The notes: generated from the letters alone by a model not told the origin. Shown: positions 39,742 to 51,386, counted from the first letter of the stretch. The stretch: 58,960 nucleotides of DNA from Actinoplanes sp. TFC3 (GCF_001553785.1 NZ_LOJP01000001.1:1440618-1499577); one strand, 5' to 3'. Numbers and translations: made by a program.

Positions 39742-41910
39742 TCAGTCGCCCCGGACCATCTCCGCGGGAGGCGGGTCGAACTTCTCCTTGGGCTGGCCCT
39801 TCAAGGCGTCCTTCAACGTCTCGGCCACCGTGAACTTGGAGATGGTGCCGCGGCTGGTTCCCACGGTGTTCTCCGGGTTGTCCGGATCAGCCACGAAGGC
39901 GGCCGCCGCGAGTTGCGGGGTGAAGCCACAGAACCAGGCGCTGCGGTTGCTGTCGGTCGTCCCGCTCTTGCCCGCGACCGGCCGGTTCAGGATGGCGTGC
40001 ACCATCGGCGAGGTCTCCCAGCCGCCGCAGTCGCCCTTGGCCGCGCCGTAGCCGGTCACGCACCGGGCCGCGTCCGTGGCGGCCTGGGCCACCTCCTTGC
40101 GGATGGCCTGGTGGCAGCGGGGGCCGGCGACCTTCTTGCCCTGGTACTCCAGCGACGCGCCGTCCCGGGTGTTGATCATGCGAACCGGGATGGGTTCGCA
40201 GTAGGTGCCTTCGGCGGCCAGGGTGGCGAAGACGTTGGCCATCTCGATCGGGGTGGCGTCGCTGACGCCCAGGGTGAACGCCCCCCAGCCGCCGGCGTGG
40301 TCCGGGCCGGCCAGCATCTGGTCGATTTCGGTACGCCATTTCAGCCCGAGCCGCTCGGCCATCTTCACCGCTTTGTCGGCGCCCACCTTCTGCTCGAGTT
40401 GTACGAAGTAGGTGTTCACCGACTTGCCGAAGCCGCTCCACATGGTCTGCTTGCCGGTCATCGACTCGCTGGAATTCTTCGGGCACCAGTGCACCCCGCA
40501 GGTGGCCGGACCCGGCGCGGTGATGTATTTCGTGACGAAGCGATTCGGTGAATAGAACGAGGTGTTCAGCGGCATGCCCTCGTCGAGTGCGGCCAGCATC
40601 GTGAAGACCTTGAACGTCGATCCGGCCTGATACCCGGCCATGTCACCGCCGCCGAGCAGCGGGTTCACGGTGTTGGGGTAGTTGCCGCGGACCTCGCCAC
40701 GCAGCCGCCGATCGCTGTGCTTACCGTTTTTCCTCTGGTCGAGCGAGTACTTGCGGTTGACCGCCATGGCCTTGATGCGCCCAGTTCCCGGTTCGATGAT
40801 CACTTCGCCGTGGGCGTACACACTCTTCTTCTTTTCCTTGTCCAGAACGTGCTTCATGGCCGACGCCTGGATGTCGGGGTCGATGGTGGTGACGATTTTG
40901 TAGCCGCCGCGGCGCAGATTCTCGAGCCGTTCCTGCGAGTTGGCACCGAACGCCGGTTGTTCCATCCACCAATTGCGCAGGTAGTCGCAGAAGAAGCCCC
41001 AGTCGTTGTGCTTCTTGGGCACCGAGACGCAGTCGTTGGGCGGCGTGGTCAGGTTGAGCTTGATCTTCGACTTCTGCGCCGACTTGGCCTGCGCGGCGGT
41101 GACCGAACCCATTTTGAGCATCTGGTCGATCACGTAGTTGCGCCGCTCGGTGGCCGCACGCTGGTCATTGGTCGCCGGGTCGTAGGCCGACGGTGCTTTG
41201 ACCAGGCCGGCGAGCAGGGCAGCCTCGTTGAGCGTCAATTGCTTCGGGGTCTTGGAGAAGAAAACCTCGGAGGCGGCGAAGATGCCGTACGCCCGGTGCC
41301 CGAAGTAAGCCGAGTTGAGATAGCGCTGCAGAATCTCCTGCTTCGACACGCGCTTCTCAAGCTCGATCGCGAGCCGCATTTCGCGCAGTTTCCGAGCCGT
41401 GGTCTGCTCGGTGGCCTCCAGCGCCTCCTTCGGCGTGGCCGCCCCGTCGCGCAGCGCCATCCGGACGTACTGCATGGTCAGCGTGGAAGCACCCTGCGAG
41501 ACGCCACCGGCCTGCTGGTTGGCCACGAAGGCCCGGGCCACACCCTTGGGGTCCACGCCGTGGTGCTCGTAGAACCGGGTGTCCTCCGACGCCACGATCG
41601 CCTGGGTGATGTACGGCGACATGTCCGTGATCTTGGTTGGCTTGCGGTGCTCCTCGTAGAACATGGTGAGCAGCGTCTTGCCGTCGTTGGCGTACACGTA
41701 GGTGGTCTGCGCCGAGGGGACCACGGTCAGCTGCTCGGGCATGTCCTTCAGCGCGTCCGCACCTTCCTTGGCGCCGACGCCGGCCAGCGCGACCAGCGGG
41801 AAGACGAGTCCGGCGACCACGACCCCGGCGATGAGGCCCGCCCGGATGAGCGGGGAGATCCGACCGGCCCTGGCGACTCTCGTCTGCTTCACCTTCTGAA
41901 GGTATGACAA
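39742..41910 (-). CDS. class A penicillin-binding protein (bifunctional transglycosylase/transpeptidase)
   Basis: 722 residues. After a short basic N-terminus and a membrane anchor (~24-48), the GT51 transglycosylase domain shows EDTRFYEHHGVD (~109-120), GASTLTMQYVR (~140-150) and RKLREMRLAIELEK. The transpeptidase domain has the serine motif STFK (431-434), SVN (497-499) and KSGT (648-651). It polymerises and crosslinks peptidoglycan at the outer face of the membrane. It is divergent from cobC, with about 65 bases between starts if cobC begins at 41976. Confidence 0.96.
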   Translation of the reverse strand: MSYLQKVKQTRVARAGRISPLIRAGLIAGVVVAGLVFPLVALAGVGAKEGADALKDMPEQLTVVPSAQTTYVYANDGKTLLTMFYEEHRKPTKITDMSPYITQAIVASEDTRFYEHHGVDPKGVARAFVANQQAGGVSQGASTLTMQYVRMALRDGAATPKEALEATEQTTARKLREMRLAIELEKRVSKQEILQRYLNSAYFGHRAYGIFAASEVFFSKTPKQLTLNEAALLAGLVKAPSAYDPATNDQRAATERRNYVIDQMLKMGSVTAAQAKSAQKSKIKLNLTTPPNDCVSVPKKHNDWGFFCDYLRNWWMEQPAFGANSQERLENLRRGGYKIVTTIDPDIQASAMKHVLDKEKKKSVYAHGEVIIEPGTGRIKAMAVNRKYSLDQRKNGKHSDRRLRGEVRGNYPNTVNPLLGGGDMAGYQAGSTFKVFTMLAALDEGMPLNTSFYSPNRFVTKYITAPGPATCGVHWCPKNSSESMTGKQTMWSGFGKSVNTYFVQLEQKVGADKAVKMAERLGLKWRTEIDQMLAGPDHAGGWGAFTLGVSDATPIEMANVFATLAAEGTYCEPIPVRMINTRDGASLEYQGKKVAGPRCHQAIRKEVAQAATDAARCVTGYGAAKGDCGGWETSPMVHAILNRPVAGKSGTTDSNRSAWFCGFTPQLAAAAFVADPDNPENTVGTSRGTISKFTVAETLKDALKGQPKEKFDPPPAEMVRGD

Positions 41911-41975
41911 AACGGCCGAACTCCCGACGGAACGGCCGAAGTGAACTCGCTAATCACATCCGGCATGCTGGCGGG

Positions 41976-43040
41976 GTGGAGAAAGAGCACGGGGAGGGTC
42001 AGCTGGACCTTCATCACCACGGTGACGCGGAGGTCGAGCCGGGGCTGGTCGACCTGGCCGTCAACGTCCGGCACCAGAGCATGCCCGGGTGGCTGGCCGA
42101 ACCGATCGCGGCATCGCTGACCCGGCTCGCGGCGTACCCGGACGCCCGCCGGGCCACCCGCGCGACGGCCGCCAAGCACGGCCGCGCCGAGAACGAGGTG
42201 CTGCTCACCGCCGGGGCCGCGCAGGCGTTCGTCCTGATCGCCCAAACCATCCGGGCCCGGCGTGCCGTGGTGGTGCACCCGCAGTTCACCGAGCCCGAGG
42301 CGGCCCTGCGCAACGCCGGTCATGAGGTCGAGCGCGTCCTGCTGCGCGAGGAGGACGGCTTCCGGCTGGACCCCACGCTGGTGAGTGAGGACGCCGACCT
42401 GGTGTTCGTCGGCAACCCGACCAACCCGACGTCGGTGCTGCACCCGGCCGCGTACCTCGCCAAGCTGGCCCGCCCCGGCCGCGTCCTGGTCATCGACGAG
42501 GCGTTCGCCGACACCACGTGGAACGGCGGGCACGAACCCGAGTCGCTCGCCAGCCGCACCGACCTTCCCGGTCTGATCGTGCTGCGCAGCCTCACCAAGA
42601 CCTGGGCGCTGGCCGGTCTGCGGATCGGCTACGCGCTGGCCGCGCCGGAGCTGATCACTCAACTAGCCGCCGCGTTGCCGCTCTGGGCCGTCTCCACGCC
42701 CGCGCTCGCCGCCGCCGAGGCCTGTGCCAGCCCCGAGGCCGTCGCTGCCGAGCGCGAGATCGCCGAGGCCATGGCGGCCGAGCGGGACCACCTGGTGGCC
42801 GCTCTCACAGCAGTGCCGGACATCACGGTGGCGGGCGTCCCGGCGTCGGCGTTTGTCGCGCTGCGCCTGGCCGGTGCCGCCGAGGTGCGTCTTGAGCTGC
42901 GCAAACGAGGGTACGCGGTACGGCGCGGCGACACCTTCCCCGGCCTGGGCGCCGACTGGCTGCGGGTGGCCGTGCGCGACACTGCCACCACGGATGCGTT
43001 CGTTGCGACGCTGATTGATGTGCTGAAGGAGCGACAGTGA
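41976..43040 (+). CDS. cobC: CobC-like PLP-dependent aminotransferase (Rv2231c type)
   Basis: 354 residues from GTG 41976; the longer frame from 41904 would overlap the divergent PBP start and adds an implausible N-terminus. Fold type I PLP enzyme: GAAQAFVLIAQTI, NPTNPTSVLHPAAYLAKL, VIDEAFAD and the PLP lysine in SLTKTWALAGLRIGYA. It resembles L-threonine-O-3-phosphate decarboxylase/CobC, which supplies the aminopropanol arm of cobalamin. It overlaps cobT by 4 bases (GTGA), supporting the cobalamin role. Confidence 0.9.
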   Translation: MEKEHGEGQLDLHHHGDAEVEPGLVDLAVNVRHQSMPGWLAEPIAASLTRLAAYPDARRATRATAAKHGRAENEVLLTAGAAQAFVLIAQTIRARRAVVVHPQFTEPEAALRNAGHEVERVLLREEDGFRLDPTLVSEDADLVFVGNPTNPTSVLHPAAYLAKLARPGRVLVIDEAFADTTWNGGHEPESLASRTDLPGLIVLRSLTKTWALAGLRIGYALAAPELITQLAAALPLWAVSTPALAAAEACASPEAVAAEREIAEAMAAERDHLVAALTAVPDITVAGVPASAFVALRLAGAAEVRLELRKRGYAVRRGDTFPGLGADWLRVAVRDTATTDAFVATLIDVLKERQ

Positions 43041-44089
43041 CCCTGGAGACGACCCTCGCCGCCATCGCACCCGCCGATGAGCCGGCCATGGCCGCCGCCC
43101 GCGAGCTGCAGGCGCGCCTGACGAAGCCGGCCGGCTCGCTGGGTGTTCTCGAGGAGCTATCCGTACGCCTGGCCGGGCTGGCCGCTGCCTGCCCGCCACC
43201 GATGCCCGAGCCCGCCGCGATCGCCGTGTTCGCCGGTGACCACGGCGTGCACGCGCAGGGGGTAACGCCCTGGCCGCAGGAGGTCACCGCGCAGATGGTG
43301 GCCAACTTCGTGGCCGGGGGCGCCACGATCAACGCGTTCGCCCGCCAGATCAACGCCTCGATCCTGGTGATCGACGTCGGCGTGGGCATCGAGCTGCACG
43401 GCGGCGACAACCTGCTCGACGCCAACGTGCGCCGGGGCACCCGGGACCTGGCCGTCACCGGGGCCATGACCGAGGACGAGGCGCGCGCCGCGCTGGAGAC
43501 CGGCATCTCGGTCGCCGAGGCGCTCATCGAGGGCGGGGCGAAGTGCCTGCTCACCGGGGACATGGGCATCGCCAACACGACGCCCGCGGCGGCCCTGATC
43601 GCCGCGTTCACCGGTGCGGCGGCGGCGCAGGTCACCGGCCGGGGCACGGGCGTGGACGACGCGACGTACGCCAAGAAGGTCGATGTGGTGGCCCGGGCGA
43701 TCGCGCTGCATCAGCCGGACCCCGCGCGCCCGCTCACGACGCTCGCAGCGGTCGGCGGTCTGGAGCACGCCGCGCTGGCCGGCTTCATTCTGGGCGCGGC
43801 CGCCCGGCGAATCCCCGTGATCATCGACGGGGTCATCGCGGCTTCGGCTGCCGTGGTCGCCGCCGCGTTCGCCCCGGACGCCGTGGCCGCCATGGTTGCT
43901 GGGCACCGCTCCGTCGAGCCGGGCGCCGATGTCGCGCTCACCCACCTGCGTCTGTCCCCGCTGCTCGACCTGGGCCTGCGCCTGGGCGAGGGCACCGGGG
44001 CCGCGCTGGCCGCGCCGCTGGTGGCCGGCTCGGTGCGGGTACTGCACGAGGTGGCGACGTTCGACAGCGCAGGAGTGTCGGAGAAGTGA
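43037..44089 (+). CDS. cobT: nicotinate-nucleotide--dimethylbenzimidazole phosphoribosyltransferase
   Basis: 350 residues. Makes alpha-ribazole phosphate for the lower ligand of B12. Family landmarks: LTKPAGSLGVLEELSVRLAG, VFAGDHGVHAQGVTPWPQEV, NFVAGGATINAFARQ, the GDMGIANTTPAAALIAAFTG loop and the C-terminal HRSVEPGADVALTHLRLSPL with the catalytic Glu near LDLGLRLGEGTGAALAAPLV. Starts inside the end of cobC and ends inside the start of the next gene (both GTGA overlaps), so the three are co-translated. Confidence 0.97.
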   Translation: MTLETTLAAIAPADEPAMAAARELQARLTKPAGSLGVLEELSVRLAGLAAACPPPMPEPAAIAVFAGDHGVHAQGVTPWPQEVTAQMVANFVAGGATINAFARQINASILVIDVGVGIELHGGDNLLDANVRRGTRDLAVTGAMTEDEARAALETGISVAEALIEGGAKCLLTGDMGIANTTPAAALIAAFTGAAAAQVTGRGTGVDDATYAKKVDVVARAIALHQPDPARPLTTLAAVGGLEHAALAGFILGAAARRIPVIIDGVIAASAAVVAAAFAPDAVAAMVAGHRSVEPGADVALTHLRLSPLLDLGLRLGEGTGAALAAPLVAGSVRVLHEVATFDSAGVSEK

Positions 44090-45279
44090 ACCTCTACCCC
44101 TTGGCGCTCAAGCTGGACGGCCGCCGGGTGCTGGTGGTCGGCGGCGGTGCGGTGGCGACCCGGCGGATGCCGGCGTTGCTGGCGGCCGGGGCCCGCATCG
44201 AGATCGTGTCGCCGGTGCTCACCCCGGCCCTGCGCGCCTATGTCGACGCGGGCCGGTTGACCTGGCAGGAGCGGCGGTTCGAGCCCGCCGACGTGAGCGG
44301 GGCCTGGCTCGTGCAGGTGGCCGTGGACGACCCGGGCGCCGCCGAGCAGGTCAGTGCCGCTGCCGAAGAGCACGGCGTTTTTTGCGTACGAGCGGACGAC
44401 CGCGACGCCGCAACGGCCTGGACCCCCGCCGTGGCGCGCCAGGGCGAGGTAACCGTGGCTGTGACCGACCGCGGGGAACGCAGCCGGGCCATGGCCGTGC
44501 GGGACCTGATCGCCGCCGCCCTGCAGAACCTCCCGGAGCCCCAGGTGGGGGAGGAACCCGGTCAGGTCGTGCTGGTCGGCAGCGGCCCCGGCGACCCGGA
44601 GCTGATCACGGTGAAGGGGCGCCGGCTGCTGTCCCGCGCGGATGTCGTGGTCGCCGACCGGCTGGTGCCCGGCATGCTGCTCGACGAGCTGCGCCCCGAC
44701 GTCGAGCTGGTCGACGCGGCGAAAATCCCCTACGGCCCGTCCGCCGCGCAGGAGTGGATCAACCAGACGCTGGTCGAGCGGGCCAAGGCCGGCAAGTTCG
44801 TGGTGCGGCTCAAGGGCGGTGACTCGTTCGTTTTCGGCCGCGGAGGCGAGGAGGTGCTGGCCTGCGCGCAGGCGGGGGTGCCGGTCACTGTCGTGCCGGG
44901 CGTGACCAGCTCCATCGCCGCACCCGAGCTGGCCGGCATCCCGGTCACCCATCGCGGGGTGGCCCACGAGTTCACGGTCGTCTCCGGGCACGTACCGCCG
45001 GAGAGCACCCAGTCACTTGTCGACTGGGCCGCGCTGGCCCGGCTGCGCGGCACGCTGGTGATCATGATGGGGCTCAAGAACTTGCCCAAGATCGCCGAGC
45101 GGCTGATCGCCGAGGGGCGCGGGGCTGACACGCCGGCCGCCGTGGTGCAGGAGGGCTCGACCTCTTCGCAACGGGTGCTGCAGAGCACGCTGGGCGAGGT
45201 GGCTGCCGCCACGGCTGCCGCAGGGCTGCGGCCGCCAGCGGTAGTCGTGATCGGCGAGGTCGTCGGCGTCCTGGGATAG
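44086..45279 (+). CDS. cobA: siroheme synthase-like fusion with uroporphyrinogen-III C-methyltransferase
   Basis: 397 residues from GTG 44086. N-terminal ~150: NAD-binding precorrin-2 dehydrogenase domain (VLVVGGGAVATRRMPALLAA). C-terminal ~245: SUMT domain with VVLVGSGPGDPELITVKGRR, VVVADRLVPGMLLDEL, KFVVRLKGGDSFVFGRGGEE and VVPGVTSSIAAPELAGIPVT. This CysG-like architecture makes precorrin-2 for both siroheme and cobalamin; the chelatase part of classical CysG is not obvious. It closes the cobC-cobT-cobA operon. Confidence 0.95.
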   Translation: MNLYPLALKLDGRRVLVVGGGAVATRRMPALLAAGARIEIVSPVLTPALRAYVDAGRLTWQERRFEPADVSGAWLVQVAVDDPGAAEQVSAAAEEHGVFCVRADDRDAATAWTPAVARQGEVTVAVTDRGERSRAMAVRDLIAAALQNLPEPQVGEEPGQVVLVGSGPGDPELITVKGRRLLSRADVVVADRLVPGMLLDELRPDVELVDAAKIPYGPSAAQEWINQTLVERAKAGKFVVRLKGGDSFVFGRGGEEVLACAQAGVPVTVVPGVTSSIAAPELAGIPVTHRGVAHEFTVVSGHVPPESTQSLVDWAALARLRGTLVIMMGLKNLPKIAERLIAEGRGADTPAAVVQEGSTSSQRVLQSTLGEVAAATAAAGLRPPAVVVIGEVVGVLG

Positions 45280-45308
45280 TCACGGTGAGGAATGGGTAGC
45301 TCACTCAC

Positions 45309-45683
45309 ATGAGTGAGCGACCGCAGATGATCGTCGCCGGGGTGGTGCTCGACTCCCCGGACGCCCAGCAACTCGCGGCTTTCTACCAGCGGTTGCTGGG
45401 CTGGAACGCGGTGCAGGACGAGCCGGACTGGGTCAAGCTCGGCGACCCGGCCGGTGGTCCGGGCCTGTCGTTCCAGACCGAGGCGCACTATGTACGCCCG
45501 GTGTGGCCGACCGGCCCCGACGACCCGCAGATGAGCATCCACCTTGACATCCAGGTGACCGACCTCGAAGAGGCGGGCCTGCATGCCGAGAAGGCCGGGG
45601 CCACCAAGGCCGGCTTCCAGCCGCACGAGGACGTCCGGATCTATCTCGACCCGGCCGGCCATCCCTTCTGCCTATTCCTCTGA
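45309..45683 (+). CDS. VOC-superfamily (glyoxalase-like) protein
   Basis: 124 residues with the paired beta-alpha-beta-beta-beta modules of the vicinal oxygen chelate fold: [20 protein letters not shown] and, in the second half, [20 protein letters not shown] and [16 protein letters not shown]. The last His/Glu-type metal positions are only partly conserved. Substrate unknown. It overlaps the 3' end of otsA by 12 bases on the opposite strand, inside a tandem duplication. Confidence 0.9.
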   Translation: MSERPQMIVAGVVLDSPDAQQLAAFYQRLLGWNAVQDEPDWVKLGDPAGGPGLSFQTEAHYVRPVWPTGPDDPQMSIHLDIQVTDLEEAGLHAEKAGATKAGFQPHEDVRIYLDPAGHPFCLFL

Positions 45684-47132
45684 GCTGTCCCCGGCCGGGC
45701 TTTCCTCTGAGCTGTCCCCGGCCGGGTTGTCCGACGCGTCGTCCGACGCGTCGACGCCCAGCTCGGCGAGGAAGGTGCGCGCCCACTCGGCCACGTCATG
45801 GGTGCGCAGGTGCCGCTGCATGACCCGCGTCCGGCGCTTGAGTTCGGCCGGCTCGGCGGCCACGGCCCGCAGCAGCGCGTCCTTGACGCCATCGGGGTCG
45901 TGCGGGTTGCACAGGAAGGCCTGACGCATCTCCGTCGCGGCCCCGGCGAACTCGCTGAGCACCAGCGCGCCACCCCGGTCACCGCGGCAGGCGACGTATT
46001 CCTTGGCGACCAGGTTCATGCCGTCGCGCAGCGGCGTCACCATCATCACATCGGCGGCCACATACAGCGCGGCCAGCTCCTGCTTGCTCATGGACTGGTG
46101 CAGGTAGTGCACCGCCGGCATGCCGACCTTGCCGAACTCACCGTTGATCCGGCCGACCTCGCGCTCCACCTTGACCCGCAGCGTCTGGTAGTGCTCGACG
46201 CGCTCCCGGCTCGGCGTGGCCACCTGCACCATCACCGCGTCCGGCACCTTGAGCTTGCCGTCGGCCAGCAGTTCGCGGAACGCCTTGAGGCGCAGCTCGA
46301 TACCCTTGGTGTAGTCGAGCCGGTCCACGCCCAGCACGATGGTCTCGGGGTCACCGAGCTCGGCACGGATCTCCTTGGCCCGGGCCTGCACCCGGGGGTC
46401 GGCGGCCATCCGCTCCATGTCCTTGGTGTCGATGCTGATCGGGAACGCGCCGGCCTTGACCTTGCGCCCGTCCACCTGGATCGACTGGCCTTCGTAACGC
46501 AGCCCGAGCAGGTGCCGGGCGAGCCGCACGAAGTTCTGGGCGGCCAGCCGCTGCTGGAACCCGACCAGGTCGGCGCCGAGCAGACCGCGCAGGATCTCGG
46601 CGCGGAACGGCATCTGCATGAACAGCTCGATGGGCGGGAACGGGATGTGCAGGAAGAAGCCGATGCGCAGGTCGGGGCGCATCTCGCGGAGCATCGCGGG
46701 CACCAGTTGCAGCTGATAGTCCTGCACCCACACGGTGGCGCCCTCGGCGGCGACCTCGGCCGCAGCTTGCGCGAACCGCTGGTTGACCAGCCGGTAGGCC
46801 TCGCGCCAGCGCCGCTTGTAGACCGGGGTCTCGACGGCGTCGTGATACAGCGGCCAGATGGTCGCGTTCGACTGGCCCTCGTAGTAACGCTCGAGTTCCT
46901 CGGCGCTCAGTGGCACCGGGTGGATGTTGATGCCTTCGAGCTCGAACGGCTCCGGCGCCTCGCCATCGCCCCCGGCCCAGCCGATCCAGGTGCCCCGGTG
47001 CTGGGTCAGCACCGGGTGCAGGGCGGTGACGAGACCGCCGGGACTCGGGCGCCACTGCCGTTCGCCGTCGACGATGACCTCGTCCACGGGCAGGCGGTTG
47101 GCAACTACGACGAAGGAACTTCGTTCGGCCAC
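45672..47132 (-). CDS. otsA: trehalose-6-phosphate synthase
   Basis: 486 residues from GTG 47132 ([20 protein letters not shown]), which has GGAGGT 8 bases upstream; the frame stays open further upstream but without family similarity. GT20 motifs: [77 protein letters not shown] and the nucleotide-sugar site [20 protein letters not shown]. Makes trehalose-6-phosphate from UDP/GDP-glucose and glucose-6-phosphate. The C-terminus ends in a repeated acidic tail (PAGDSSEE twice) created by a tandem duplication. Confidence 0.95.
   Translation of the reverse strand: MAERSSFVVVANRLPVDEVIVDGERQWRPSPGGLVTALHPVLTQHRGTWIGWAGGDGEAPEPFELEGINIHPVPLSAEELERYYEGQSNATIWPLYHDAVETPVYKRRWREAYRLVNQRFAQAAAEVAAEGATVWVQDYQLQLVPAMLREMRPDLRIGFFLHIPFPPIELFMQMPFRAEILRGLLGADLVGFQQRLAAQNFVRLARHLLGLRYEGQSIQVDGRKVKAGAFPISIDTKDMERMAADPRVQARAKEIRAELGDPETIVLGVDRLDYTKGIELRLKAFRELLADGKLKVPDAVMVQVATPSRERVEHYQTLRVKVEREVGRINGEFGKVGMPAVHYLHQSMSKQELAALYVAADVMMVTPLRDGMNLVAKEYVACRGDRGGALVLSEFAGAATEMRQAFLCNPHDPDGVKDALLRAVAAEPAELKRRTRVMQRHLRTHDVAEWARTFLAELGVDASDDASDNPAGDSSEESPAGDSSEE
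45677..45730. repeat. 27-bp tandem duplication at the otsA / VOC convergent overlap
   Basis: The 27-base unit beginning CCTCTGAGCTGTCC lies at 45677-45703 and 45704-45730, differing only in the last few bases. On the minus strand it encodes the twice-repeated PAGDSSEE tail of OtsA. A 12-base unit TCCGACGCGTCG is also doubled just beyond (DASD DASD). Confidence 0.9.
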
Positions 47133-47259
47133 GCTGAGTGCACCTCCGGGTCGTTCTGGTTCCCCGCTGACGAGCCTACTGTGCGTAGCCAGCCGGGTCT
47201 TGCTGAGGGACCGTCCCGCCGGGGGCGGGGCGGTGGCATGCGAATGCCATCCTTGACCG

Positions 47260-47805
47260 GTGAGTCTGTCCGCTGATCTTTCCCCGCCGCGACGGCCGCT
47301 GTTCTTTCCTGTGGTCATCGCCACCGTCTTCCTGGCCATCATCGGCATATCGGGGGGCTTCGCGCTGGGAACAGAGCATCGCCGGGATCGGGATTCCCAG
47401 GCGACAGCCCCTCAGTCCCCCCAGACGCCAGATACCAACCCAGTCAGCGACCAGCCCGCGCCGGCCGGCCCGTCCTGCCCCGATCAAATGCTGGCGACGG
47501 CCCGCAGGCTGGGCATCACCGGGCAGCTCAGCGAGGTCCTGCAGGTGCGCACCGAGGACACCGGGCTGGTCGTCTGGATCTGCCAGGACCCCGCGGCCAA
47601 GCTCTATTACCAGGCCAACCGCGGCGGCGTGGACGGCCAGTGGGTCGAGGGCGAGACCGCGTTGTTCCTCAGCGACGTCGAGAAGTCCGGCGACAGCTAC
47701 ATCGCCACCGCCAACGACGGGGCGACCTTCACGGTCAGCACCACTGAGCTGCACATCGTCAAGAAGAACGGCAAGGTCGAGGACCACCCCGTGCGGGTCC
47801 AGTAG
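47260..47805 (+). CDS. signal-anchored extracellular protein of unknown function
   Basis: 181 residues from GTG 47260. A basic N-terminus precedes one transmembrane helix ([20 protein letters not shown]), a Pro/Gln/Asp-rich linker and a ~110-residue external domain ([60 protein letters not shown]) with two Cys that could pair. It looks like a small beta-rich envelope protein, perhaps serine/threonine-kinase-associated, but no family is certain. Divergent from otsA. Confidence 0.75.
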   Translation: MSLSADLSPPRRPLFFPVVIATVFLAIIGISGGFALGTEHRRDRDSQATAPQSPQTPDTNPVSDQPAPAGPSCPDQMLATARRLGITGQLSEVLQVRTEDTGLVVWICQDPAAKLYYQANRGGVDGQWVEGETALFLSDVEKSGDSYIATANDGATFTVSTTELHIVKKNGKVEDHPVRVQ

Positions 47806-47926
47806 CCGGGGTACGGGGAATCCTTGTGCGCCGACCGGGGTTGATGTAAGAGGCCGGGGAGCGACCTGGAAAGATTGGGCCTCCGTTCCGGCACCGGAAA
47901 CCACGATCACGGAGGTAGGCCGCGCT

Positions 47927-49595
<1,669 letters not shown>

Positions 49596-49603
<8 letters not shown>

Positions 49604-50003
49604 CAGGTTCACCTACGATGTGGCAGTGCGCTGGTCCGACATGGACGCGTACGGCCACGTCAACAACGCGCGCTTCCTCACCCTGTACGAGGAGGCGCGC
49701 GTTGCGCTGTTCTTCACCGCCGCCCGCGCCGCCGGGTTGACCACGTTCGAAGAGGGCATCGTCATCTCCCGGCATGAGGTCGACTACCTGCGCCCGGTGG
49801 ACTACGGCGAGAACGTGCGCATCGAGTTGTGGATCTCCCAGTTGCGCGCCGCCTCGTTCACCGTCTCGTACGAGCTGTTCGACGACGGCGTGCTGGCCAG
49901 CCGGGCGAAGTCGGTGTGTGTGCCGTACAAGCTGGCAGAGGGTTTCCCGCGCCGGCTGACCGACGCCGAGCGCAACTTCCTCACGCCCTACCGGGAAGCC
50001 TGA
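49596..50003 (+). CDS. acyl-CoA thioesterase, hotdog fold (YbgC/FadM-like)
   Basis: 135 residues. The sequence VRWSDMDAYGHVNNARFLTL carries the catalytic Asp of the 4-hydroxybenzoyl-CoA-thioesterase hotdog family, followed by EEGIVISRHEVDYLRPVDYG and RIELWISQLRAASFTVSYEL. Hydrolyses acyl- or aryl-CoA, probably housekeeping. It overlaps the end of ettA by 8 bases (GTGACTGAC), and the next gene starts 4 bases after its stop. Confidence 0.92.
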
Positions 50004-50007
50004 GCCG

Positions 50008-50667
50008 ATGACCGACCACGGCATCTCCGGGGTCCCGGACGCCGGCGCCTTCCTGGCCCGCCTGGTCCGGCTCGACCCGGCGCTGGCGGTGCGGCTTCGT
50101 TCCGGCAAGGGCCGCACCGCGCTGTGGGCCCGGCTGCCGTGGGGCGTGCTGGTCACCCGCGATGTGACCGGTCCCGGTCCCGGCGACGCCACTGTGGCCG
50201 CCCGCGAGCTGCTGTCCATCCTGGCCGCGGGGGGCACCGAGCTGCCCAAGCGCCGCGATGCCGCTTGGCGCTGGCCGCTGCCGCCGGCCGGGGCGCACGT
50301 GGTGGAGTCGGTGACGGCGGCCGAGCTGGACCGGCTGGCCGAGGCTGCCGCTGGCACGTTGCGTGAGGTCAGTGAGGGTGGGCTGGCCGGTCGTACGGTG
50401 GGGCAGCGGGCGGTGCGGGATGCACTGCTCGATCATGTCGCGCTGGTGGTCACGCCCAGCGAGGGCGAACCGGTGCCGGTGCCGCAGCGACTCGTTCAGG
50501 CCATCTCGCGAATGGGCTTCCTCGGACCGGCGGGGGCCGACGTTCCTAGCCCACGCGTGTGCGTGGCGGGACGCTGGGTGGGAATTTCTGCACCATATGG
50601 AGTTGCCTGGCTACAGCCGGTCCAAGAACTGACCGTTATGCCCTTGGGGGGTCATCCGAAAGGGTGA
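50008..50667 (+). CDS. conserved actinobacterial protein of unknown function
   Basis: 219 residues, acidic and Ala/Val/Gly-rich, without transmembrane or signal segments. Features include an N-terminal ARLVRLDPALAVRLRSGKGR block, WGVLVTRDVTGPGPGDATVA, and a C-terminal GRWVGISAPYGVAWLQPVQE. The repeated beta/alpha pattern suggests a globular cytosolic protein. It follows the thioesterase closely, so it belongs to the ettA-thioesterase run. Function unknown. Confidence 0.75.
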   Translation: MTDHGISGVPDAGAFLARLVRLDPALAVRLRSGKGRTALWARLPWGVLVTRDVTGPGPGDATVAARELLSILAAGGTELPKRRDAAWRWPLPPAGAHVVESVTAAELDRLAEAAAGTLREVSEGGLAGRTVGQRAVRDALLDHVALVVTPSEGEPVPVPQRLVQAISRMGFLGPAGADVPSPRVCVAGRWVGISAPYGVAWLQPVQELTVMPLGGHPKG

Positions 50668-50795
50668 TGCTGCATCGTTCGTCCGGTCGCGCCCTCCCTT
50701 TGAGGGGATGACCTCCGCGAGCTGTACGGGTACCGTCGCCACGGGTCCACCGCTACGTCCGGCGGCTGACCTGCTGGGGAGTGAGGTGCACAACG

Positions 50796-51380
50796 ATGCC
50801 GTGGTGGTCATGGCGTCCCGGATCGTCCGGAGACAACGAGCCCGATAACGGTGGCGAGATCGCCCTGCAGAGCGGCGTCCGTGTCGGCGTACCGGCGCAG
50901 CGTGAGCCCGAGCGCGCTTCGATGTCGCCCGCCGACCTGTCCGCGATCGAGGAACCGGGCCAGGTGGCGCCGGTCGACCTGGGCCGGATCGGCAAGGCCC
51001 TTGATCTGCTCGACATCCGGTTCCTCGCCGACGGAGGCGGAAGCCTGCTGGCGATGTGGGAGCGGCACGCGGTGCTGTTCACGCTCGAGGGCCCGGACGA
51101 CGAGATCCTGGTGATGCGGGCCCGCCCGCACGCCACCGTCCCGCCGGACTGGGCCGATCGCGCCTACCGGGTGGTCAACGAGTGGAATCACACGCGCCGG
51201 TTCTGCAAGGCCTACATCGGCGACCCGACCGAGCGGGGTCAGTTGCCGATCTACGCCGAGCTGCAGGTGCCGCTCGCGTCCGGCGCGCACGACGCGCTGC
51301 TGGTCGAGATGCTGGACTGCGGTGCCGCGGTCGCGACCTCGTTCGTGGATTGGCTGCATGACGAGGGCGCGCTGCTCTGA
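50796..51380 (+). CDS. YbjN-domain protein
   Basis: 194 residues from ATG 50796 (GAGGTG 8 bases upstream); GTG 50781 is the other choice. The YbjN fold is shown by DLGRIGKALDLLDIRFLADG, LLAMWERHAVLFTLEGPDDE, ILVMRARPHATV and VVNEWNHTRRFCKAYIGDPT, with a C-terminal EMLDCGAAVATSFVDWLHDE. YbjN proteins resemble type III secretion chaperones in fold but their actinobacterial role is unknown. A strong terminator follows. Confidence 0.88.
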   Translation: MPWWSWRPGSSGDNEPDNGGEIALQSGVRVGVPAQREPERASMSPADLSAIEEPGQVAPVDLGRIGKALDLLDIRFLADGGGSLLAMWERHAVLFTLEGPDDEILVMRARPHATVPPDWADRAYRVVNEWNHTRRFCKAYIGDPTERGQLPIYAELQVPLASGAHDALLVEMLDCGAAVATSFVDWLHDEGALL

Positions 51381-51386
51381 AATGCC

